Below are positions 6,690 to 15,389 of a stretch of 64,000 bases of DNA, in pieces. This DNA is from Nocardioides sp. GY 10113. GTDB lineage: Bacteria > Actinomycetota > Actinomycetes > Propionibacteriales > Nocardioidaceae. The stretch is from positions 124,001 to 188,000 of the forward strand of contig NZ_STGK01000011.1 of assembly GCF_004919105.1 (NCBI RefSeq), given 5' to 3'. Under the pieces are notes generated by a model. That model searched no databases. It saw only the letters and a program-made list of their open reading frames with translations, and was not told the origin of the DNA. Both the position numbers and the translations under genes were made by a program. Numbering within the stretch: position 1 is the first letter of the stretch; each line of letters begins with the position of its first letter.

Positions 6690-8723
6690 GTGCCCCTTAC
6701 CTCCCGCATCACCGGCCGCCGCGCAGCGTGGGCCTACTCCGTCGTCCCGATCCTCCTGGCGCTCGCCGTCATCGGGGGGATCGGTCAGGCCGAGCACCAG
6801 GCGCAGCCGACCGACTGGCTCCCCGACGACGCCGACAGCACCGCGGCCGCACTGCTCCTCGACGAGCTGCCGGAGGCCGACACGACCGCCGCCCTGGTCC
6901 TGTGGACCGCCGACGCCGGCGAGCTCACCGACGACCAGATCGCCGCGTTGCGCCGTCAGGCACCCGACGGCCAGCTGGTGCCCGCGCCCGACGGCACCGC
7001 TGCGATGACCGTGGTCACCCTCGACCAGGGGGACGCCGACACGGTCGGCGAGCAGGTCGGCGCTCTGCGCCAACAGCTCGACGGGGACGCGCCCGCCGGC
7101 GTGACGGCCCAGGTGACCGGGCCGGCCGGCATCCAGGCCGACCTCGGCGCGGTCTTCGACGGCGCCGACCTGCGACTGCTGCTGGCCACGATGATCATCG
7201 TCGCGGTGCTGCTGGTGATCACCTATCGCAGCCCCGTGCTCTGGCTGGTCCCGCTGGTCGTGGTGGCCATCGCGGACCAGACCGCCGTCGTCGCCGCCAC
7301 CCGGACGCTGGAGGCCGTCGGGCTCCCCTGGGACGGGACGACCACCGGCATCCTCTCGGTGCTCGTCTTCGGCGCGGCCACCGACTACGCACTGCTGCTG
7401 ATCTCGCGCTACCGCGACGAGCTGCGCTCGACCGAGTCGCGGCACCAGGCCATGGCCCACGCCCTGCGCCGGACCGCCGAGGCGGTCCTCGGGAGCGCGA
7501 TCACGGTCTTCCTCGCGGTGCTCACGCTCCTCCTCTCGCTCACGCCCGCGACCCGTGGCCTCGGGTTGGCCTGCGCGGTCGGCATCGTGATCGCCGCCGC
7601 CTTCGCGCTCGTCGTGCTGCCGGCGACGCTCGTGCTCTTCGGCCGCTGGATCTTCTGGCCGATGGTGCCCCGCCCCGGCGACCTCCCCGCCGCCCAGCGC
7701 ACGTCGATCTTCCACCGCACCGGTCGCATGGTCGCCCGGCGCCCCGCCGGCGTCGTCGCCGTCACCCTCGCACTGCTCGCCGTCCTCGCCAGCGGCATGC
7801 TCGGCGTGCGCGTCGGCCTCGACCAGGCCGACCAGTTCCTGGACGAGCCCGAGGCGATCACCGCGGCGCAGCGTCTGGCCGAGTCCTTCCCGGCCGGGAC
7901 CGTCGAGCCGACGACGGTGGTCACGCGAGCGCCCGCGGCGGAGGTCCTGGCCACGATCCAGGGGACCGAGGGCGTCGAGTCGGCCCGGGTCGCCCTGCAG
8001 TCGGACGGGATCAGCGAGATCGAGGTGATCCTCACCGGGGAGCCGGGGTCCGAAGCGACCTCGGCCACCATCGACGACCTGCGCGGGGAGCTCGCCGGGA
8101 CCGCGGCCACCCATGTCGGCGGCGCCGAGGCCGAAGGCATCGACGACCGCGCCGCGGCACAGCGCGACCTCAAGGTCATCGTCCCGCTGATCCTGACGAT
8201 GGTGCTCGTCGGGCTCGTCGTGCTGCTCAGATCGCTCGTCGGACCGGTGCTGCTGGTGCTCTCCGTGGTGGCCACCTACGGCGCCGCGATGGGGGCGTCC
8301 TGGTGGCTGTTCACCGGGGTGCTCGGCTTCGCGGCACTCGACACCCTCGTGCCGCTGTTCGCGTTCCTCTTCCTGGTGGCGCTCGGCGTCGACTACAACA
8401 TCTTCCTCGTCACCCGGGCGCGCGAGGAGGCGGCCGAGCACGGCCCGCGCGAGGGCATGCTGCGCGCGCTCACCGTGACCGGTGGGGTGATCACCAGCGC
8501 CGGCATCCTGCTGGCCGCGGTGTTCGCCGTCCTGGGCGTCCTGCCGCTCGTGGCGCTGGCACAGCTCGGCACCATCATCTGCCTCGGCGTACTGCTCGAC
8601 ACCCTCGTCGTGAGGACCCTCCTCGTCCCGGCGATCGGGGTGCTGCTCGGCGAGCGGTTCTGGTGGCCGCGTCGGGTCGGCGACCGTTCCGAGCACCAGG
8701 ACGCTGCCGCTCTCGTGTCGTGA
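6690..8723 (+). CDS. MMPL/RND-superfamily transporter
   Basis: A 677-residue inner-membrane exporter with about 12 transmembrane segments in two halves, each with an extracytoplasmic loop (residues about 35-160 and 375-490). The Asp-Tyr pairs of the proton relay known from MmpL3 are present as GAATDYALLLISRYRDE (near residue 231) and VALGVDYNIFLVTRAREE (near residue 567). The start is GTG 6690 with GAAGGAG five bases upstream. Members export lipids, drugs or other hydrophobic molecules. Control by the divergent MarR suggests efflux of an inducing compound. A convergent hairpin (8737-8773) follows. Confidence 0.93.
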   Translation: MPLTSRITGRRAAWAYSVVPILLALAVIGGIGQAEHQAQPTDWLPDDADSTAAALLLDELPEADTTAALVLWTADAGELTDDQIAALRRQAPDGQLVPAPDGTAAMTVVTLDQGDADTVGEQVGALRQQLDGDAPAGVTAQVTGPAGIQADLGAVFDGADLRLLLATMIIVAVLLVITYRSPVLWLVPLVVVAIADQTAVVAATRTLEAVGLPWDGTTTGILSVLVFGAATDYALLLISRYRDELRSTESRHQAMAHALRRTAEAVLGSAITVFLAVLTLLLSLTPATRGLGLACAVGIVIAAAFALVVLPATLVLFGRWIFWPMVPRPGDLPAAQRTSIFHRTGRMVARRPAGVVAVTLALLAVLASGMLGVRVGLDQADQFLDEPEAITAAQRLAESFPAGTVEPTTVVTRAPAAEVLATIQGTEGVESARVALQSDGISEIEVILTGEPGSEATSATIDDLRGELAGTAATHVGGAEAEGIDDRAAAQRDLKVIVPLILTMVLVGLVVLLRSLVGPVLLVLSVVATYGAAMGASWWLFTGVLGFAALDTLVPLFAFLFLVALGVDYNIFLVTRAREEAAEHGPREGMLRALTVTGGVITSAGILLAAVFAVLGVLPLVALAQLGTIICLGVLLDTLVVRTLLVPAIGVLLGERFWWPRRVGDRSEHQDAAALVS

Positions 8724-8736
8724 CCGGCGGCGGGCG

Positions 8737-8773
8737 GGTCGGCGCGGACGACCGTCAGTCGGCCGCGCCGACC
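8737..8773. terminator. hairpin between convergent MMPL and SDR genes
   Basis: Perfect 11-bp arms (GGTCGGCGCGG and its complement) around a 15-base loop, overlapping the last codons of the SDR gene. No T-run follows, so a bidirectional terminator is an inference. Confidence 0.5.
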
Positions 8774-9744
8774 TGACCCGCGACCCAGTCCCCCATCCGC
8801 CGCACCGCGGCGGGGTCGGCGCGGGTCCCCGGGCGCACGTGGGTGGGCCGTTCCCGGCGGTCGTGCCACAGCCCGCCCCCGGGGAGCGGGGGCTCCTGGG
8901 CCGCCAGCCACACCGTGGTCTCGGCGCCCGCGTCGGCGTCGCGGAGGAACGGACCCACCAGTCGGCTGAAGGTCGGCAGCGACTCGGCCAGGCCGGGCGT
9001 GTCGACCCATCCCGGATGCGTGGCGTAGACCTCCACACCGGCCGCGCGCCAACGGTCCTGGAGCACCGGCAGCAGCTCCACCTGGGCCCGCTTGCTGCGG
9101 GCGTAGGCGGTGGTCCCCGAGTACTCCCCGGCCCGGTACTCCGGGTCGTCGTCGCGCAGCCGCTGGGCATACATGCCGCCCGAGGTGACCAGCACGACCC
9201 GGGCGCCGCGACCGGCCATCAGCGGCAGCAGGAGATCGGTCATCAGCACGGGGCCCAGCACGTGCAGCGCCATGGTGAGCTCGTGCCCCTGGGGCGACTC
9301 CGTGCGCGTGGCCGGCAGCGCACCGGCGTTGTGCACGAGCACGTCGAGCCGCGGGATCTCGGCGACGAGCCGGGCTCCGAGGCGTCGTACGTCGTCGAGG
9401 TCGGCGACGTCGCAGCGGTGGACCTGCACGACACCGCCGGGGACCCGGTCGAGGAGCTCGGCACGCACCCGCTCCGCCTTGTCCGTGCTGCGCACCACGA
9501 GGTGCACCGTCGCGCCGAGGCGGAGCAGGCCGAGTGCGGTGGCGAGGCCGAGGCCGGAGGTCGCCCCGGTCACGGCGGCGTGCTGACCGGCGAGCGCGCC
9601 GGCGGGCGGGTCGGCCGGCCAGGCCGACAACCGGCGCCGCACCGCCGGGCCGATCCGGGAGAACCCGAGTGCCACGGACCGGTCGAGCGCGGTGTCCGCG
9701 GCCCGGCCCAGGGCGTCCGTGACGCCCCGCCGTTCGGGGCTCAT
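8755..9744 (-). CDS. SDR-family oxidoreductase
   Basis: A 329-residue short-chain dehydrogenase/reductase with an N-terminal extension of about 50 residues before the cofactor site TGATSGLG. Further motifs: RCDVADLDD (adenine-side Asp), VHNAGAL (NNAG equivalent), the catalytic Ser in LVTSGGMY, and YARSK in place of YxxxK. The ending PGWVDTPG is typical of the DHRS12/retinol-dehydrogenase-like branch. The ATG at 9744 overlaps the stop of the SRPBCC gene (ATGA), so the two are translationally coupled. The hydrophobic N-terminus suggests a lipid-like substrate; the exact one is unknown. Confidence 0.9.
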   Translation of the reverse strand: MSPERRGVTDALGRAADTALDRSVALGFSRIGPAVRRRLSAWPADPPAGALAGQHAAVTGATSGLGLATALGLLRLGATVHLVVRSTDKAERVRAELLDRVPGGVVQVHRCDVADLDDVRRLGARLVAEIPRLDVLVHNAGALPATRTESPQGHELTMALHVLGPVLMTDLLLPLMAGRGARVVLVTSGGMYAQRLRDDDPEYRAGEYSGTTAYARSKRAQVELLPVLQDRWRAAGVEVYATHPGWVDTPGLAESLPTFSRLVGPFLRDADAGAETTVWLAAQEPPLPGGGLWHDRRERPTHVRPGTRADPAAVRRMGDWVAGQVGAAD

Positions 9745-10187
9745 CCGGTCGCCCTCGCGTCCAGCACCCGGCGGAGCTGGGCGGCGGTGTCGTCACCCAG
9801 CCGCTTGAGGAACGGGCCCAGCAGCGGGCCGACGACGCGGGCCAGGCCGGCGAACTCGAACTCGGCGCGGTAGTCCACCACGCTGCCCGCGGCGGACCGG
9901 GCGACGGTCACCGTGTCGGTGCTGGTCACCGTGCTGTTGCGACCGACCACGACGAAGGTGAGGTGGTCCGCGTCGACCCGCTCCACGACGTAGTCGAGCT
10001 CGGTCTCGCGCCCCAGGAACCGGGACACGTTGCGGTACCGGGTGCCGACCCCGCCGTCCCCGCTGACCCGTTCGCAGCTGACCGTGCCGGAGTCCCACTC
10101 CTCCGCGCGCGAGAAGTCGAGGAGGTAGGCGAACACGTCCTCGGCCCCCCATCTCGTCGGTACGCGTCGTCGGACCACCTGCGTCAT
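9741..10187 (-). CDS. SRPBCC-family (START-like fold) protein
   Basis: A 148-residue single-domain protein of the polyketide-cyclase/dehydratase/lipid-transport (SRPBCC) superfamily. It opens with RRRVPTRWGAEDVFAYLLDFSRAEEWD, the typical first strand and helix, and ends with a long helix GPLLGPFLKRLGDDTAAQLRRVL. Start ATG 10187. It is the first gene of a two-gene unit with the SDR and diverges from the FAD oxidoreductase. It probably binds a hydrophobic ligand handled by the neighbouring enzymes. Confidence 0.88.
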   Translation of the reverse strand: MTQVVRRRVPTRWGAEDVFAYLLDFSRAEEWDSGTVSCERVSGDGGVGTRYRNVSRFLGRETELDYVVERVDADHLTFVVVGRNSTVTSTDTVTVARSAAGSVVDYRAEFEFAGLARVVGPLLGPFLKRLGDDTAAQLRRVLDARATG

Positions 10188-10200
10188 GACTCACCAATCC

Positions 10201-10227
10201 TCAACACTCTGTCTAGGTTACTGTTGA
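10201..10227 (+). promoter_or_regulatory. divergent promoter with TCAACA/TGTTGA inverted repeat and leaderless -10
   Basis: Perfect 6-bp arms (10201-10206 and 10222-10227) flank a 15-base centre. TACTGT at 10219-10224 stands 6 bases before the ATG at 10231, matching a leaderless promoter for the FAD oxidoreductase. The arms would let a regulator cover the promoters on both sides. Confidence 0.5.
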
Positions 10228-10230
10228 ATT

Positions 10231-11526
10231 ATGCCTGCCGAAGCCAAAGGTTCCGGTCCGATCGACGCCGAGGTGCTCGTCGTGGGCGCCGGGGTCGCGG
10301 GACTCCGCTGCGCCGCCGAGCTGCACGAGGCCGGTGTCGACGTGCGGGTGCTCGAACGCTCCGCGGCCGTGGGCGGCCGGATCCGCACCGACGTCGTCGA
10401 CGGCTTCCGCTGCGACCGGGGCTTCCAGCTGCTGAACCCGGCCTACCCGGCGGTCCGCCGGTACGTCGACGTGCCCGCCCTCCGGCTGCGGCAGTTCGGA
10501 GCGGGGGCGCTGGTACGGCGCGAGGGCGCCCTGGCCACCGTCGCCGACCCTCGCCGCGCGCCGCGGCTCGTCGTCCCGACGCTCCGCTCGGGCCTGATCT
10601 CCCCCCGGGAGGTGGCCGCGCTGGCCCGGTGGTTGGCTCCCGTCCTGACCCGGCCGCGCAGCGTCCTGGAGGCGCCGGACACCACGCTGTCCGCCGCGCT
10701 CACCGAGGCGGGTGTCACCGGACCGCTCCGGCGCGAGCTGCTCGAGCCCTTCCTGGCCGGCGTGCTGGCCGACGCCGAGGGCGTCACGTCCGCCACCTTC
10801 GCGCGGCTCCTGCTGCGCTCGTTCGCCCTGGGCGCGCCGGGCGTCCCGGAGGACGGCATGCGGTCGCTGCCCGAGCAGCTGGCGCGCCCGCTCGGCGACC
10901 GGGTCACGACCGGCATCGAGGTCGTCGGCGTACGGGCCGGAGCCGCCGGGGTCGAGGTCGACGCCGGCGACCGGACCTGGCGCGCGGAGGCCGTCGTGGT
11001 GGCCGTCGGCGGCGAGGCGGTGGCGCGGCTGACGCCGTTGCCCCCGGTGCCGACGAAGTCCCTGACGACGTGGTGGTTCGCCAGTGACGCAGCGCCCGCA
11101 CCGCTGCCGCTGATCGCGGTCGACGGGCGGCGGCGCGGCCCCGTGCAGAACGCGTTGGAGCTGACCTCGGCCGCGCCCAGCTATGCGCCGGCGGGACACC
11201 ACCTGGTCGAGGCCACCACCCTGGCGCGCGGCACGGACTCCAGCGAGGAGGCCGCCGAGGGCGAGGTCCGCGCCCACCTGGCGGAGATCTACGGCATCGA
11301 CACCCGCGCCTGGCGGCTCGTCATCCGCCACCACGTCCCGCACGCCCTGCCCAGTCAGCCGCCGCCGCTGTCCGCCCGGCAGCCGGTCGAGCTCTCCGAC
11401 AGGCTCCTCGTCGCCGGCGACCACCGCGACACGGGCTCGATCCAGGGGGCGTTGGTGTCGGGGACGCGCGCCGCGCACGCGCTGCTGCGGCGCCGGGGCC
11501 CGGCCCACCGTCCCGCCGCGACCTGA
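10231..11526 (+). CDS. FAD-dependent amine-oxidase/phytoene-desaturase-like oxidoreductase
   Basis: A 431-residue flavoprotein. The dinucleotide-binding motif VLVVGAGVAGLRCAAELHEAGVDVRVLE (residues about 14-41) is followed by the second FAD motif GGRIRTD and DGFRCDRGFQLLN. A C-terminal FAD segment reads LLVAGDHRDTGSIQGALVSGTRAA. This layout fits the NAD(P)/FAD-dependent protoporphyrinogen oxidase / carotenoid desaturase-like branch. No carotenoid genes are near. It probably works with the divergent SDR and SRPBCC genes on a hydrophobic metabolite (inference). It starts without a ribosome site behind a -10-like TACTGT. Confidence 0.88.
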   Translation: MPAEAKGSGPIDAEVLVVGAGVAGLRCAAELHEAGVDVRVLERSAAVGGRIRTDVVDGFRCDRGFQLLNPAYPAVRRYVDVPALRLRQFGAGALVRREGALATVADPRRAPRLVVPTLRSGLISPREVAALARWLAPVLTRPRSVLEAPDTTLSAALTEAGVTGPLRRELLEPFLAGVLADAEGVTSATFARLLLRSFALGAPGVPEDGMRSLPEQLARPLGDRVTTGIEVVGVRAGAAGVEVDAGDRTWRAEAVVVAVGGEAVARLTPLPPVPTKSLTTWWFASDAAPAPLPLIAVDGRRRGPVQNALELTSAAPSYAPAGHHLVEATTLARGTDSSEEAAEGEVRAHLAEIYGIDTRAWRLVIRHHVPHALPSQPPPLSARQPVELSDRLLVAGDHRDTGSIQGALVSGTRAAHALLRRRGPAHRPAAT

Positions 11527-11559
11527 GGCCACCGGCGCGACGGTGACGCCGGCCAGCGC

Positions 11560-11595
11560 CGCCGTGGGCCCGGCGCGCACGCCGGGCCCACGGCG
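11560..11595. terminator. bidirectional hairpin between convergent genes
   Basis: Perfect 16-bp arms (CGCCGTGGGCCCGGCG and complement) with a 4-base loop, centred in the 78-bp gap between the FAD oxidoreductase and the phytase-like gene. There is no clear T-tract. Confidence 0.75.
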
Positions 11596-11604
11596 CAGCC
11601 GCGA

Positions 11605-14262
11605 TCAGCGGTGCTGCTTCGCCTTCGTGGCCTTCGTGGCCGGCTTGGCCGACCTGACCACCTTCACGGTCACCGGAACGGCCGAGGAACCGAGCGCCGT
11701 CGGCGATCCCAGGTAGGTCGCCCGGTAGCGGTGGGCGCCCAGCGCCGGCCGCAGCCGGACCGACGCCGCGCCGGACGTCAGCCGCAGCACCCGGATGGTC
11801 CGGCCGCGGTCGGTGATCCGCACCTTGCCGGCGACGAAGGTCGGCGCCACCCGCACCCGGAGGGTCACCGCACGGCCCTTGACCACCTTCGTCGCCGAGG
11901 CGCTGAGGCGGGTCGTCGTGCGCATCGAGGCGGCGAAGAGCCGCTGGGCCGCGCCGAGCTCGACCAGCTGGGTCTCGCCCGTGGCGTCGTCGAGCCCGTC
12001 GTTGTCGGTGACCGCGAAGACACGACCGTCGGCCGTGATCCCCAGCCCCTCGACCTTCTCCTGCGTCCAGCCGTGGAAGGCCCGGAGCGCGGGCAGCACG
12101 TCGACGGCGAGCCGCTTGGTCACCGGCGTGACCGCGTCCGGCGTGCCCGCCGGAAGGTCGACGGTGTAGACCCGCTTGAGCGCGGCGCGGTCGCCCTGGA
12201 GCTTGTCCCGCTCGATGACGGCGACGGTGTTCCGGTCGATCGCGACGATCTCGGAGAGGCCGATCCAGTCGCCCTCGACGTCGGTGGTCTCCAGCTCGTA
12301 GCCGAACCAGGTCCAGGTGCCCGCTGCGACGTCGTAGCGGCCGATCCGCGCGGCCGTCTCGCCGGCGAGCGCACGCTGGAGGACGACGTACACCTGCTCG
12401 CCGGCCCCGGTGCCGGTGGCCGTGACGCCCTCGATCCCCCACTTGCCCAGGCCGGCGGCCACCTCCTCGGGCAGGGCCAGCGACTCCTGGATGACGCCGG
12501 CGGCGTCGGTGCGCAGGATCTGGTTCGCGTCGCCGGTCTTGCCCTCGACGCCGACCCAGAAGCCGCCCTGCGGGCGGGCGAAGAGGCCCTCGATGTCGAT
12601 CTGCGGCGCGGTGACGCCGTCGGTGGTGACGGTGACGACCCCGTCGATCACCGCCGGCTTCGCACTGACGTCGACGGCGTAGATGCGCCCCGTCGCGTAC
12701 GCCGAGTCGCTGGCCGCGTAGAGCCGGTCGGCCTGCCCGGGCACCCCCGTGAGGGCGCCGAGCGCGCCCCACCCGATCGGCGCACCGGTGCCGGCGGCCG
12801 GGTCCTCGGCCGACTCGATGGTCGGGAACTGCGGGACCGCGCCGGCGGCCAGGTCGTGCAGCCGGTAGAGGCCGACGGTGGCCCGCACGCCGGCGTCGGC
12901 GTCGTCCACCTCCGAGGAGACCACCAGCAGGTCGCGCTCGGGGACCGGGAGCAGGCCCTCGGGCCCGTTGGTGGTCGGCAGGGCCTGCCGGTACGCGGGC
13001 GCGGTGGGGTCGCTCAGGTCGTAGACGGCGACGAAGTTGCTCCGCTCGGAGCCGACGAAGCCGTAGGTGGTGCCGTCGTACTCGGCCACCGTGAGGCCCT
13101 CGGGCTCGGCGCCCTTCTTGGCCGCGCGGTCCTCGTTGTGCAGCCCGAGGCGGGTGGCGTGCCGCTCGAAGGTGTTGCCGGCGTCCCAGGCCACGCTGCC
13201 GTCGGTGCTGTCGAAGACGGTCCAGCCACGGGTGCCGCCCTTCCAGTCGCCCTCGTTGGCCGTGGCGAGGTAGCGCTCGTCGATCCAGTGCACGGAGTCG
13301 GGCTCGCGGGGCTCGGTGATCGTGTCCGCCTGGTCGAAGAGGCCGTCCTTGGTCGCGTCGATGCCCTCGACGGTCGCGTCGCCGGCACTGAAGACCTTCT
13401 CGACGTCACCGCTGGGGAGGTCGATCAGCACGATGCCGTTGTTCTCCTGCAGGCTCAGCACGAGCAGGTTGTCGGCGTTGATGTCGACGTACTCGGGCTC
13501 GGGGTCCTCGGGGGTGTCGATGCCGGCAGCGACGAGGGCGGGCAGGGCGTCGCCGCCCTCCTCGGTCAGCGGCACCGTGCGGATCCCCCAGGTCGCGGGG
13601 TCGGCGTCGGCGACGTCGATGATCTGCACGAATCCGGCGGGCAGCTGCGGCAGGCCGCCGTCGCCGGCGTCCTCGTCGCGCTGGTTCTCCATGGCGATCG
13701 CGGCATAGGCACCGTCGGGGCTGACCGCGATCGAGTCGGGCTGGCCACCGAGGTCGATGGAGCGCACCCGCTCCTGGTCGGAGAGTCGCACGACGTCGAG
13801 GCGCCCCGAGGGTGCCGTGAAGCTGCCGCCGCTGGTGTCGACGACCACGAGCACGTAGCCGCCGACGACCGCGACCGAGGTCGGTTGGTCGTCGGCGTCG
13901 CCGAGCTCGCTGAGGTCCAGCGTGCCGGCGCCCACCGGGTGGGCCGGATCGGTGATGTCGAGGAACCCGATCCGCTTCCCGGCGGCATCGGTGTAGACGA
14001 CCGTCATCCCGTCCTCGCTGACGGCGGAGATCTCCGCGACGGTCTCGTCGGTCGGATCGACGCCCTCGGGCACGTTGTGGAACACCGGGTACGTCGCCAC
14101 CCGGTCGAACGCGCTGCCCGCCCCGGCGGTCGGGGCTGCGGTCGGGGCTGCGGTCGGGGCGGCGTCGGCGGTGCTGGACAGGGTCAGCGGCAGCAGCCCG
14201 ATGGGCAGCGCGGCCACGGCCATCGCGGCCAGGCCACGGGTTCGCGCGGAGCGGTGATGCAT
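11605..14262 (-). CDS. secreted esterase-like phytase-domain protein with C-terminal Ig-like domain
   Basis: An 885-residue exported protein. The ATG at 14262 begins a Sec signal peptide (MHHRSARTRGLAAMAVAALP, then a hydrophobic core and an Ala-rich cleavage region). A short repeat APTAAPTAAPTAG, encoded by a 12-bp tandem repeat, follows it. Residues about 40-500 form a beta-propeller-like region with SVAVVGGYVLVVVDTS, DSIAVSPDGAYAAIAMEN and YLATANEGDWKGG. Residues about 500-790 match the esterase-like activity of phytase domain. The last 95 residues are an Ig-like repeat (VTLRVRVAPTFVAGKVRITD) and a Lys/Ala tail. No cell-wall sorting motif is present. It is likely an extracellular phosphoesterase; the substrate is not proven. 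Confidence 0.85.
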   Translation of the reverse strand: MHHRSARTRGLAAMAVAALPIGLLPLTLSSTADAAPTAAPTAAPTAGAGSAFDRVATYPVFHNVPEGVDPTDETVAEISAVSEDGMTVVYTDAAGKRIGFLDITDPAHPVGAGTLDLSELGDADDQPTSVAVVGGYVLVVVDTSGGSFTAPSGRLDVVRLSDQERVRSIDLGGQPDSIAVSPDGAYAAIAMENQRDEDAGDGGLPQLPAGFVQIIDVADADPATWGIRTVPLTEEGGDALPALVAAGIDTPEDPEPEYVDINADNLLVLSLQENNGIVLIDLPSGDVEKVFSAGDATVEGIDATKDGLFDQADTITEPREPDSVHWIDERYLATANEGDWKGGTRGWTVFDSTDGSVAWDAGNTFERHATRLGLHNEDRAAKKGAEPEGLTVAEYDGTTYGFVGSERSNFVAVYDLSDPTAPAYRQALPTTNGPEGLLPVPERDLLVVSSEVDDADAGVRATVGLYRLHDLAAGAVPQFPTIESAEDPAAGTGAPIGWGALGALTGVPGQADRLYAASDSAYATGRIYAVDVSAKPAVIDGVVTVTTDGVTAPQIDIEGLFARPQGGFWVGVEGKTGDANQILRTDAAGVIQESLALPEEVAAGLGKWGIEGVTATGTGAGEQVYVVLQRALAGETAARIGRYDVAAGTWTWFGYELETTDVEGDWIGLSEIVAIDRNTVAVIERDKLQGDRAALKRVYTVDLPAGTPDAVTPVTKRLAVDVLPALRAFHGWTQEKVEGLGITADGRVFAVTDNDGLDDATGETQLVELGAAQRLFAASMRTTTRLSASATKVVKGRAVTLRVRVAPTFVAGKVRITDRGRTIRVLRLTSGAASVRLRPALGAHRYRATYLGSPTALGSSAVPVTVKVVRSAKPATKATKAKQHR

Positions 14263-14363
14263 GAGGTGCCTCTCGTCTCGGCAACGTGTCCGGGACGGCC
14301 GTCCGCCCCGTCGGTCGTTGCGGAGGCTTTCGGCAGCCGGCGACGATGCCGTGGCAACCGGGT

Positions 14364-14413
14364 GAACGCCACCCGAAGATCGCGGGGCGTTCCGCGATCT
14401 TCGGGTGGCGTTC
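14364..14413. repeat. perfect 22-bp inverted repeat with 6-base loop
   Basis: Arms 14364-14385 and 14392-14413 are exact complements; the loop is GGCGTT. The sequence lies in the 245-bp gap between two divergent genes, so it is not a simple end-of-gene terminator. The core reads CACCCGAAGATCGCGG, and GGCGTTCCGCGA occurs twice within it. The rest of this gap holds only the leaderless SGNH promoter. Confidence 0.85.
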
Positions 14414-14494
14414 CGCGAACCCGGCCGGCGTCGGGCGCGGCTCGGTGGCACGCCCTGCCCGTGCCCTCCCCCGCCGTCGGGCGCCGGTGCGCCC

Positions 14495-14500
14495 TACCAT
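14495..14500 (+). promoter_or_regulatory. leaderless -10 element of the SGNH gene
   Basis: TACCAT followed by 7 bases and the ATG at 14508; no Shine-Dalgarno sequence is visible. Confidence 0.55.
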
Positions 14501-14507
14501 CGCGTCT

Positions 14508-15305
14508 ATGTCCAGCCACGAGGTGCCACGTGGCCGCCCCGACGGGAACCGGGTGGGCCGGGGCGGCCCACTCGCGCGGCTCTGGTGGATCGGCCTGCCC
14601 CTGGTGCCGCTCCAGGGCTACCGGCTCAAGCGGACGCTGCCGCGCTTCGCCGACGCCGACGGCACGACCGGCCGGGTCGGCTCGGGCGCCCGGCGCCTGA
14701 GCGTCGTCGCGCTCGGGGACAGTGTCACCGCCGGATACGCGCTCGATCACCACCGCTCCTCCATCGCCGGCCAGCTGGCCCTGCGGCTCGCCGAGCGGTA
14801 CGACGCCACGGTCGACTGGCGGGCCTGCGCCAGGTCGGGGGCCACCGCGGGGGAAGCGTTGGAGCTGGTCTCTCGCGAGGCGCTGGCCGGAGCCGACCTG
14901 GTGTTCGTCTCCATCGGCGTGAACGACCTCAAGAACCTCCACAGCACGACCCGCTACCGGCGCGAGCTCGAGGGGCTGCTCGACGAGGTCCTCGCCGCCG
15001 CTCCGCGCGCCCAGGTCTGCCTCCTCGGCATCCCGCCGCTCCAGCACTTCCCGGCGTTCCCCCGACCGCTGGCCGATGCCCTCGGCTGGCGGGGCCGGGT
15101 CTTCGACGCGATCGGTGTCCGAGCGATCCGCGCCCGCCCGAGGACCTTCCGCATCGAGACCGACGAAGCACTCGGACCGGACATGTTCGCCGGCGACGGG
15201 TTCCATCCCAGCCCCACCCTGCATGCCGCGTTCGCGGACGCCGTCATGGCGATCCACCGCCTGCCCGCGGAGGACTCGGGAAGCCCGGGGCGAGGGGCTG
15301 ACTGA
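14508..15305 (+). CDS. SGNH/GDSL-family hydrolase
   Basis: A 265-residue esterase or lipase of the SGNH fold. Block I carries the nucleophile in ALGDSVTAGY (Ser near residue 72); block III reads IGVNDLKNL, with the oxyanion Asn; block V is GDGFHPSPTLHAAFA, with the catalytic Asp-x-x-His pair. An N-terminal hydrophobic segment (ARLWWIGLPLVPLQGY, about 24-39) could be a membrane anchor. The start is the ATG at 14508 behind TACCAT; the frame is open upstream through the palindrome, but that part is not protein-like. The natural ester is unknown; acyl-lipid or cell-wall deacylation is plausible. Confidence 0.9.
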   Translation: MSSHEVPRGRPDGNRVGRGGPLARLWWIGLPLVPLQGYRLKRTLPRFADADGTTGRVGSGARRLSVVALGDSVTAGYALDHHRSSIAGQLALRLAERYDATVDWRACARSGATAGEALELVSREALAGADLVFVSIGVNDLKNLHSTTRYRRELEGLLDEVLAAAPRAQVCLLGIPPLQHFPAFPRPLADALGWRGRVFDAIGVRAIRARPRTFRIETDEALGPDMFAGDGFHPSPTLHAAFADAVMAIHRLPAEDSGSPGRGAD

Positions 15306-15389
15306 CCTTCCGACCGCCGATCGCGCGCCGGATGCGGCGGCGTGACGCCGGCCAAGCCCGAACGCCGATCCGCGTGCGGTGCCGGCGGC

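Noticed and set aside
6627..9170. Long minus-strand open frame of about 850 codons opposite the MMPL gene
   Set aside because: It is a shadow of the strong GC bias: rich in Gln/His/Glu/Asp/Arg with no domain, while the plus strand has a clear MMPL protein.
14286..14507. N-terminal extension of the SGNH hydrolase through the 22-bp palindrome
   Set aside because: The extension encodes the palindrome and an arginine-rich stretch; ATG 14508 with a -10 element at the right spacing is better.
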